Positions 1 to 4,580 of a DNA stretch of 12,779 nucleotides are shown piece by piece. Under the pieces are notes generated by a model. The model did not search any database and was not told where the DNA came from. It saw nothing but the letters and a program-made list of their open reading frames with translations. The stretch is from the NCBI GenBank assembly GCA_026392145.1, contig JAPLCS010000352.1:1-12779 (forward strand), given 5' to 3'. Position 1 is the stretch's first letter. Each line of letters begins with the position of its first letter. Made by a program: the position numbers and the translations under genes. This DNA comes from Fimbriimonadales bacterium. Lineage in GTDB: Bacteria; Armatimonadota; Fimbriimonadia; Fimbriimonadales; Fimbriimonadaceae.

Positions 1-244
1 CTTGCCAGAAGCATGATGCCTGTTTGGACGGGGTTAATAACCAGGGAGTCAACGTAATTTGGAATCCTTTCGCGGTGGATTGTCACTGTAGGTTGGCTTG
101 GGATGCAGTAAAGTGTCTCGCCTCACCTTGGTGTGGAGTTGGTTGCCAAAGTACAGCGGAGTTAATCATCATAGCGATGGGCTCCTTCTGTGGCATAGGA
201 ACGCTCGTGGGGCCGTGGCCTACCCAGCCTCCCGTAAGACGAGG
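1..244. other. No recognisable gene
   Basis: Open frames exist on both strands here, but none shows domain character, a convincing ribosome binding site or recognisable motifs. I see no repeat, tRNA or terminator. The stretch belongs to the decayed region that continues to about 1140. Confidence 0.4.
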
Positions 245-589
245 GTGAGAACGCTGAAACGCCCATTTGTGCTACTCGTGACCTATGTGATCTTGATGGA
301 AGGATGCATCGTGTACGACACCTGGAAGCGAGTACCAACAATGCCAAACAAAGCGTTGTTTCATCCCGGGCGTTCCGACGCGGAAATAATGATTGACGGA
401 GTCATTACAGCCAACGGCTACTGCGTATTTCCGATTTTAATCGGTTCGTTCTTTGTTTTTCTAGCTTCGCCGATGAAACAGGGAAAAAAGAGTTCCAGCG
501 TCAGTGGTGATAAAAACGCGGTCGAGCCGAAATTTGACCTTGGACCCGGAAGCCGAAGCCATGACGCAGCCGACGACGATGTCGTATGA
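245..589 (+). CDS. Possible small two-helix membrane protein (hypothetical)
   Basis: I do not recognise this protein. Read from a GTG at 245 it gives 114 residues: a basic start (VRTLKRP), a hydrophobic segment at about residues 7-23, a polar loop of about 35 residues, a second hydrophobic segment at about residues 59-75 (ending FFVFLAS) and a basic tail rich in K and S. This is the pattern of a small inner-membrane hairpin protein with both ends in the cytoplasm. Against it: the ribosome binding site is weak, no homology is recognised, and the last 25 or so codons run out of frame across a neighbouring RHS-repeat remnant, so the original C-terminus may have been lost by rearrangement. An upstream in-frame ATG at 98 gives a longer form whose extra residues look non-coding. 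The start is uncertain. Confidence 0.35.
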   Translation: MRTLKRPFVLLVTYVILMEGCIVYDTWKRVPTMPNKALFHPGRSDAEIMIDGVITANGYCVFPILIGSFFVFLASPMKQGKKSSSVSGDKNAVEPKFDLGPGSRSHDAADDDVV

Positions 590-644
590 TAAGGAGAACC
601 GGATGGCGGTGTTTCAGGATGCGACTTTGAACACCTACACTTAC
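530..644 (+). pseudogene. Remnant of an RHS/YD-repeat protein
   Basis: The frame through ATG 561 reads PTTMSYDKENRMAVFQD followed by ATLNTYTY, ending at 644. This matches the YD-repeat pattern of RHS and related wall-associated toxin-delivery proteins (typically ..MSYDAENRL..D....TYTYD). RHS proteins are normally over 1000 residues with many such repeats; here about one repeat survives. After TYTY the frame continues with GELTGPH and hits a stop at 687-689, with no core-closing DPIG-type motif and no toxin tip. There is no plausible start or signal peptide. I infer a leftover from a deleted RHS gene. The single motif is convincing but short. Confidence 0.6.
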
Positions 645-743
645 GGCGAGCTGACTGGTCCCCATTTTCTTTCCATCCTAGACCTGTAAGATTCTCTGCT
701 CTTGAGTTCTTGATTAGGCATTGAAACTGTGCTCTGATGGGCT

Positions 744-1137
744 ATGAGCACTGAAATCAAAGTTCGACAAACATGTCTCCGCCTCTACATCACCTCAAAA
801 GCCTCTCAGGTCATGGAGGATCGGAAAAAAAATCCGAGAACCTCACGGGCCATCATTCGAGCAATGGAGTTCACGAATGGAGTCACCTTTCGGAATCCAA
901 TGATCGAAAACTGCCCGCTCGGAGTTCATATCGATCCCGCTCGCGGCCTGGTCGTCGTCGTCTCAAAATTCCAGGGATTTCCGGCGATACAACGCCCTCA
1001 CCCGACGCATTCAAGTCACTGAAACTCTTCACCAGGCGGGCAAGCTTCTCCATATCGACGTGCTCGATTATGTGATTATCGGTGAAGAGGGCGCGTTCTG
1101 TTCCCTCCGTCGTGATGACAAGATGCCCAGAGATTAG
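744..1137 (+). pseudogene. radC: Frameshifted RadC-family (JAMM/MPN domain) remnant
   Basis: RadC proteins end in a JAB/MPN metallopeptidase-like domain with the motif HNHPSGD, then TPS, then a helix and a '..AGKLLGIEVLDHLIIGD..SLRE' tail. Here the frame starting at 983 reads SGDTTPSPDA. The next frame, from about 1009 to the TAG at 1135-1137, reads IQVTETLHQAGKLLHIDVLD then YVIIGEEG and CSLRRD. A single missing base at about 1007-1010 would join them. Upstream, the third frame has VVVVS where the strand before the HxH motif should be, but the two histidines are absent in all frames. The gene therefore carries at least two frame changes and has no catalytic metal site. The left boundary is uncertain; the part before about 930 is not clearly RadC. 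The stop overlaps the stop of the convergent PIN gene. Confidence 0.7.
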
Positions 1138-1724
1138 CGCTTCCACGCTTGGGGCGAAATATCTGGCAGATCCGAGGCATATTCTGCCGAGACGTATTCG
1201 GAGAATGGCTTGACATACCAAGCGAGACGACCAAGGATTTCGGGAACCGTACGCTGTGCTTTGGACGCCATGCTGTGAAGGGCGTTGGTCACGGCCGCCT
1301 GGTCGTGGTCAAACAAAACTTTCAGGTAGTCGGCGGGGTGCGAAGCGGTCATTCCCCAAGGTGCAAGAGCTTCCGGTTTGAAGTCTTTGACGTTAAACGT
1401 CACGATTGTTTCGGTCCTTGAGTGGATTGCAGCGGCAAGGACGTGCCGATCTTTCGGGTGGTTCTCGCACTTCGGAATGATGTGCTCGAACCCCTCGATC
1501 ATTGCCTCAGGAAAGAATCCTGTTGCAGCCTGAATACGAGACTCAGCAAGGCTCTCGTCCCATTTGAACTTTTCAACCCATGTTCTTCGAGTTTCTTCCC
1601 ATATTGCTTCGGACCACCTTGGCAACAGGAGCCTTGGTGCCTCTGAGAGCCGGAGGAAAAGATCTGAAACGGCGGCCTCGGCAAGCACACAAGCGTCAAG
1701 AACGACCGGAAAATCTGCTCGCAT
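1134..1724 (-). CDS. PIN-domain ribonuclease toxin (VapC-like)
   Basis: A 196-residue PIN-domain protein, expected to be a Mg2+/Mn2+-dependent ribonuclease that cleaves RNA when released from its antitoxin. The PIN fold occupies roughly residues 5-115. The acidic residues expected at the active site are visible: D10 in VVLDACVL, E43/E44 in WEETRR, D92 in NHPKDRHVLAAAI and D114 in FNVKDF. Residues 116-196 form an extra helical C-terminal region, longer than in the common 130-residue VapC proteins. ATG 1724 lies 6 bases after the stop of the HTH gene upstream, so the two are probably translationally coupled, as expected for an antitoxin-toxin pair. The arrangement recalls the excisionase-like VapB50 plus VapC50 pair of Mycobacterium. 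Intact and likely functional from the residues seen. Confidence 0.88.
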   Translation of the reverse strand: MRADFPVVLDACVLAEAAVSDLFLRLSEAPRLLLPRWSEAIWEETRRTWVEKFKWDESLAESRIQAATGFFPEAMIEGFEHIIPKCENHPKDRHVLAAAIHSRTETIVTFNVKDFKPEALAPWGMTASHPADYLKVLFDHDQAAVTNALHSMASKAQRTVPEILGRLAWYVKPFSEYVSAEYASDLPDISPQAWKR

Positions 1725-1730
1725 TAAGGG

Positions 1731-2198
1731 CTATTCGCCCTCAGGCCTAGTTAGATCGACATAGCGGTCGTAGACTCCGGCACCTACCAAGTCCTCGGTC
1801 ATCTTATCGAGCCCTGCTTTGCGCGTCTTGCTTCGGTCGCGCTGAAACTTCACAAGGTCTTTGAAGAACACCCTTCTGTGAGTTCCGACATGGTGGAACG
1901 GAATCTTGTCATCCTCTAAGAGCCGAACCAGATATTGGCGCGAGACACCCAAATAGTTGGCGGCGGCCTGTGTTGTAAACGCTTCATCTTCGTGCATGAG
2001 GAACACGGCTTGCTTTTGCTTCATCGCTTGAACCACTGAAACAAAGAGATCGTTAATTGCCTTGGGTAGCTCAACGACATCCCCACCGCTCGTCAACAGC
2101 ACAGGTCGAACCTCTCCTAGAAGCATTCGTTCTAAGCCAGATTGTTCCTCGGGGGCGATATCGGATGGGCCGACTCGGTTCTCGTTGATTGTGCTCAT
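1731..2198 (-). CDS. Excisionase-type HTH antitoxin partner of the PIN toxin
   Basis: A 155-residue protein with an excisionase/MerR-like helix-turn-helix at about residues 74-117: FTTQAAANYLGVSRQYLVRL, then the conserved DDKIPFHHVGTHRRV wing. In this family the HTH binds the operon promoter, and the flanking regions neutralise the PIN toxin. The acidic C-terminal tail (about residues 121-155) is the likely toxin-binding part. The start at ATG 2198 is supported by a promoter whose -10 (CATAAT) ends exactly 6 bases upstream, so the message is probably leaderless. The stop is 6 bases before the toxin ATG. An AbiEi-like gene lies 38 bases upstream on the same strand. Autoregulation is expected from the family. 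Confidence 0.85.
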   Translation of the reverse strand: MSTINENRVGPSDIAPEEQSGLERMLLGEVRPVLLTSGGDVVELPKAINDLFVSVVQAMKQKQAVFLMHEDEAFTTQAAANYLGVSRQYLVRLLEDDKIPFHHVGTHRRVFFKDLVKFQRDRSKTRKAGLDKMTEDLVGAGVYDRYVDLTRPEGE

Positions 2199-2233
2199 AT
2201 ACTAATTATGACGTCTATCCGCTATATCTGCAA
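2199..2233 (-). promoter_or_regulatory. Leaderless promoter of the HTH-PIN operon
   Basis: On the minus strand, -35 TTGCAG (2228-2233) and -10 CATAAT (2205-2210) are separated by exactly 17 bases, and the -10 is followed by 6 bases and the ATG. This places the transcription start at or beside the start codon. The promoter occupies the 38-base gap after the AbiEi-like gene, so the toxin-antitoxin pair can be transcribed independently of that gene. Confidence 0.65.
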
Positions 2234-2236
2234 CCA

Positions 2237-2992
2237 TTAATTTTGCGGGAGTTTAACTTTGGCTTGCCACTGCTGCGCGTTTGGGAGTTCTGAGAACAAA
2301 CCGAAATCGAATTTGCTGAGTGGATTCAAAGAAGCTTTCAGAGGCTCCCAGAGGCTCCCTGGCAGCTCGGCATAAGCGAACATCGCTCCAAGCATGGCCC
2401 GAACTCTCGGCGGCTCTTCAAGGGCAACCTCGCGAAGTTCACGCAACCGATCCATCTGGAGTTGCTCTTGAAGCAAGTATCTGAGCCTCCGATAGCTTTC
2501 CGTCGCGCTGGTTTCGGCGGACTTTCCTCGTTCCCTGATGAATTCGAGAAGTGCCCCTTCTAGCGATGGGAGTGGATGCGGTCTTGATCCGCGACGTAGC
2601 CGCAATCGAGCAACCCCTGTATTCTTTGGCTTATTGCTTGTAAACGCCACGAGTTGCGGTCTAGCGGGCATTTGGGTACTGAGTCCCAAAAGGTTCGCTG
2701 CTGACGCTCCGGTCGGCCTGGTCTTGCCTTCAAGCGTCTTCATTGCGATAGCCATGTAAGACGGCCTACTCTTCCCAAGGAGGGTGTCTTTGGGCGCGTA
2801 ATACAGGCCCTTGCCCACTCGGATGAGAACTCCTTGCTTGGCTAGTCTTGCGAGTGCTTTGGTTGCGGCGGCGGGTGTCGTCCCCTTGAGATCCTCGGCT
2901 CTGAGCAAAGAATTGGAAGACAACTTGGCCTGGCGCAATGCGAGTTCGGTCGCTGTACGCTTCGGACGCTCCTTGGATTTCAGTTTGCTCAT
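2237..2992 (-). CDS. AbiEi / DUF6088-like winged-helix antitoxin, orphan
   Basis: A 251-residue protein of the AbiEi-antitoxin/DUF6088 type. Residues about 20-68 form a winged helix with the family pattern ALARLAKQGVLIRVGKGLYY. Residues about 92-110 carry the conserved PTGASAANLLGLSTQMPA segment, followed by a basic stretch (RLRLRRGSR). AbiEi proteins bind their own promoter and counteract AbiEii, a nucleotidyltransferase toxin normally encoded just downstream. Here no nucleotidyltransferase gene follows; instead an HTH-PIN pair begins 38 bases after the stop. The protein is either an orphan antitoxin or an extra regulator recruited to the PIN module. ATG 2992 is chosen because a -10 element lies exactly 6 bases upstream. 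Confidence 0.8.
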   Translation of the reverse strand: MSKLKSKERPKRTATELALRQAKLSSNSLLRAEDLKGTTPAAATKALARLAKQGVLIRVGKGLYYAPKDTLLGKSRPSYMAIAMKTLEGKTRPTGASAANLLGLSTQMPARPQLVAFTSNKPKNTGVARLRLRRGSRPHPLPSLEGALLEFIRERGKSAETSATESYRRLRYLLQEQLQMDRLRELREVALEEPPRVRAMLGAMFAYAELPGSLWEPLKASLNPLSKFDFGLFSELPNAQQWQAKVKLPQN

Positions 2993-3027
2993 GGCTTTAT
3001 TATGCCATTATCAGTTCAATCTGTCCC
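2993..3027 (-). promoter_or_regulatory. Leaderless promoter of the AbiEi-like gene
   Basis: Minus-strand -10 CATAAT (2999-3004) lies 6 bases before ATG 2992. A -35-like GGGACA (3022-3027, matching TTGACA at four positions) is 17 bases further upstream. The -10 hexamer and the 6-base gap are the same as at the HTH antitoxin gene. Confidence 0.55.
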
Positions 3028-3101
3028 GCTAATAAGCACAATAAACTAGACGTTATCATCCGAACCGATGTCTGGTGACTGCTCTCGGAACCTCTTCAAC
3101 A

Positions 3102-3125
3102 GTGTGTTCGGACGTTCGAACACAC
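3102..3125 (-). terminator. Perfect 9-bp stem-loop after the 51-codon gene
   Basis: GTGTGTTCG (3102-3110) and CGAACACAC (3117-3125) are perfect inverted repeats around a 6-base loop. On the minus strand the hairpin begins one base after the TAA of the small gene (3127-3129). No uridine run follows, so it is not a textbook intrinsic terminator; it could be a 3'-end-stabilising hairpin or a Rho-linked end. Confidence 0.5.
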
Positions 3126-3126
3126 C

Positions 3127-3282
3127 TTATCGAAACTCTTTGAAAACTGCTTCAAACTCTGCAAAATTCTTGGGGTGGGCGAGGTAAGCAGAAGGGAATG
3201 GAGTGGCACTGTCAAGCGACCAAACACCGAGACCTTCCAACCACCAAAATACTAGCTTGTCAGTGAAAAGCCTTCCGCCCAT
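3127..3282 (-). CDS. Small 51-residue protein of unknown function
   Basis: I do not recognise the family. ATG 3282 to TAA 3127-3129 encodes 51 residues beginning MGGRLFTDKLVFWWLEGLGV and ending FAEFEAVFKEFR. The sequence is rich in aromatic residues (F, W and Y make up about a quarter), with an amphipathic acidic C-terminal helix. Coding is supported by a perfect Shine-Dalgarno AAGGAG (3291-3296 on the minus strand) placed 8 bases before the ATG, an in-frame stop just upstream that fixes the start, and a perfect hairpin immediately after the stop. A possible promoter (TTGGCA, 18-base spacer, TATATG) lies about 75 bases upstream. There is no signal peptide or clear membrane span. It could be a small regulatory protein or a fragment of a larger lost gene; the Shine-Dalgarno site argues for a gene. 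Confidence 0.55.
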   Translation of the reverse strand: MGGRLFTDKLVFWWLEGLGVWSLDSATPFPSAYLAHPKNFAEFEAVFKEFR

Positions 3283-3300
3283 GCTACCAACTCCTTATCC

Positions 3301-3664
3301 ACCTCTTTCTATTCCTCTTCTTCACGCAAAGCAATTTTCCAAGTTGACAAAAACATATAACAATGCCGAATATCATGTGCCAAAAAATTCCCCATCAATC
3401 CAGCGCTCATGCCTGTCAACCATATGCCCATCAAAATCAAAATTTAGAAATTTTTTGAACCTAAAGTGTCCAAAGTGCCCATCACCCAGCTACGAGGGGC
3501 ATAATGGGCACCCCCTCTCCAACATCCCCATCCTCCAAACTGTCCCACCCGTAACATCAGTCGCCTTCGGCACACGCTCAAAAATCAAAATGCACCAACA
3601 GCGACCATCGTAACTACTCAGTCCCCAAAATGGAACCAACCCAATTGTCAACCAACCCAATTGA
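3301..3664. other. Intergenic region with strong strand skew and inverted repeats
   Basis: No convincing gene. The plus strand is markedly C-rich and G-poor across about 3280-3480. It contains an AT-rich inverted repeat, AAAATTT (3439-3445) with AAATTTT (3448-3454). A second inverted repeat pairs GTGCCCAT (3475-3482) with ATGGGCAC (3504-3511), and GGGG (3496-3499) can alternatively pair with CCCC (3511-3514). These could form competing hairpins in a minus-strand RNA. Open frames on either strand are low in complexity and lack ribosome binding sites. Confidence 0.45.
3354..3383 (-). promoter_or_regulatory. Possible promoter of the 51-codon gene
   Basis: Minus strand TTGGCA (3378-3383), 18-base spacer, TATATG (3354-3359). 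It would give a leader of about 65 bases including the AAGGAG site. The match is moderate in an AT-rich stretch, so this is tentative. Confidence 0.35.
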
Positions 3665-3665
3665 C
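3634..3665 (-). repeat. Two-copy 16-bp tandem repeat
   Basis: On the plus strand AACCAACCCAATTGTC (3634-3649) is followed directly by AACCAACCCAATTGAC (3650-3665), 15 of 16 identical. It abuts and just enters the stop codon of the DUF1003 gene (3665-3667). On the minus strand each copy holds GGGTTGG, giving four short G runs in the 3' untranslated region of that gene. Confidence 0.8.
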
Positions 3666-4183
3666 TAAGAGTGAGTGTCCTGGGGTAACGACTTATTGGC
3701 AGGATCAATCTTCGAAAGAATGTCCTCCATAAGTGCCTGATGTCGTTCTAACCGTAAAAGAATCTCCTTAATCTCGGTTTCCGCCTTGACATTAATTTCA
3801 AAATCATTCTCGGCTCTAAGTTCAGCGTGCCGTGACTGCAGGTTCTGCCCCACCATGATAAGCGGCATGAGCAAAATCTGAATGACATTACTAATCAGCA
3901 AATAAGCAACAAACGCAGGAAACGGATCAAATGATTTCCAACCCAACGCAGGAACCATCGTGGCCAAAATGTTGTAGCCCGTCCAAAGAATGGTCCAGCC
4001 CAGAATAATAAGAAAGAACTGAGGCGAGCCAATATGACTGGTGACTTTGAGTGCAAAGACTTCAAGCCGAGAAAGTCGTTCACTATGAGTCTGATTTACG
4101 TTCGTTACCGGACGCACCTCAGAGAGAACTTCTTCACGAGTTCGGTGTACAACAGCATGTCTCGGGTGGGGCTGACGGCTCAT
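3665..4183 (-). CDS. DUF1003 family inner-membrane protein
   Basis: A 172-residue DUF1003 protein; the biochemical role of this family is not established. Two membrane segments are visible at about residues 54-75 (QFFLIILGWTILWTGYNIL) and 88-112 (VAYLLISNVIQILLMPLIMV), separated by the typical short loop with SFDPFPAF. Then comes the family hallmark VGQNLQSRHAELRAENDFEI and NVKAETEI, leading into a C-terminal coiled-coil-like helix (EIKEILLRLERHQALMEDIL). Both ends are predicted cytoplasmic. ATG 4183 is supported by a -10 (TAATTT) exactly 6 bases upstream, implying a leaderless message. It lies 43 bases after an 86-residue gene on the same strand. The length is normal for the family. Confidence 0.88.
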   Translation of the reverse strand: MSRQPHPRHAVVHRTREEVLSEVRPVTNVNQTHSERLSRLEVFALKVTSHIGSPQFFLIILGWTILWTGYNILATMVPALGWKSFDPFPAFVAYLLISNVIQILLMPLIMVGQNLQSRHAELRAENDFEINVKAETEIKEILLRLERHQALMEDILSKIDPANKSLPQDTHS

Positions 4184-4195
4184 GTCGTCAAATTA
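4184..4195 (-). promoter_or_regulatory. Leaderless -10 element of the DUF1003 gene
   Basis: TAATTT on the minus strand (4190-4195), followed by 6 bases and ATG 4183. No good -35 at 16-18 bases; a TTGGTT is 21 bases upstream. Confidence 0.5.
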
Positions 4196-4226
4196 CCCCG
4201 AAACACCCGCCTACGAAACCAAGAAC

Positions 4227-4487
4227 TTAAATGTGAATAATCCAGCCTTTCGACTCTTCACCAGTTGCCGCAGCAGGATGCGTGAGATATCGTATTTGAT
4301 GGACAGGAATAAAATAGTCCATCCCATTTTTGGCGTGCACCTCAACCACGTCACCAAAGACCTTGACCGCATCGGTGAACTCCATTTCTGGCACACCTTC
4401 ACCGACCAGCTTAAACTGAGCCGTATGATGGTGTTCATGTTCTCGTCGCTGAATTCGAGCAATGTAATCTGCGGTTGGATGAATCAT
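4227..4487 (-). CDS. Hypothetical 86-residue protein
   Basis: I do not recognise the family. The protein starts MIHPTADYIARIQRREHEHH and ends KGWIIHI. It is soluble, unusually histidine-rich (RREHEHHHTAQ near residues 14-24) and has an alternating beta-like middle (FGDVVEVHAKNGMDYFIPVH, residues about 44-63). There is no signal peptide or membrane span. Composition and uninterrupted reading over the whole interval between a divergent operon and the DUF1003 gene support coding. ATG 4487 is the first ATG; a TACGAT hexamer ends 9 bases upstream, which would leave at most a very short leader. It is probably co-directional with, but separately promoted from, DUF1003 (43-base gap). Confidence 0.6.
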   Translation of the reverse strand: MIHPTADYIARIQRREHEHHHTAQFKLVGEGVPEMEFTDAVKVFGDVVEVHAKNGMDYFIPVHQIRYLTHPAAATGEESKGWIIHI

Positions 4488-4519
4488 CGTCTCTTAATCG
4501 TATCACGCAAACCGAAAAA

Positions 4520-4551
4520 TTGAACACGAACCGTCAAGTTTCCGCTATTCT
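4520..4551 (+). promoter_or_regulatory. Possible promoter/operator of the sugar importer operon
   Basis: In the 93-base divergent gap before the first binding-protein gene, TATTCT (4546-4551) resembles a -10, with TTGAAC (4520-4525) 20 bases upstream, a loose spacing typical of activated or regulated promoters. TTGA (4520-4523) and TCAA (4534-4537) form an inverted repeat over this -35 that could be an operator. Unlike the minus-strand genes, the ATG here is about 29 bases downstream. Tentative. Confidence 0.35.
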
Positions 4552-4580
4552 AAACAAAACTTCTCCTCGGTTCGAAACTC

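Noticed and set aside
24..248. 74-codon plus-strand frame at the left edge
   Set aside because: No recognisable motif, odd composition rich in W and C, no ribosome binding site.
883..1221. 112-codon minus-strand open frame at the end of the PIN gene
   Set aside because: Overlaps the PIN gene out of frame and is antisense to the RadC remnant, which has recognisable motifs; arginine-rich shadow.
3439..3454. AT-rich inverted repeat as an intrinsic terminator
   Set aside because: The stem is only A and T with a 2-base centre, so it is too weak and sterically poor as a terminator hairpin.
3203..3613. 136-codon plus-strand open frame in the intergenic region
   Set aside because: Low-complexity, proline- and serine-rich product arising from the C-rich strand; no ribosome binding site, no domain character, and antisense to the better supported 51-codon gene.
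3490..3708. 72-codon minus-strand frame ending in a CPLCP motif
   Set aside because: Overlaps the 3' end of the DUF1003 gene in another frame and lacks a start site; the two cysteines alone do not make a zinc ribbon.
4211..4462. Alternative 83-codon minus-strand frame overlapping the 86-residue protein
   Set aside because: Same region, different frame; the 86-residue frame starts at a better placed ATG and has more protein-like composition.
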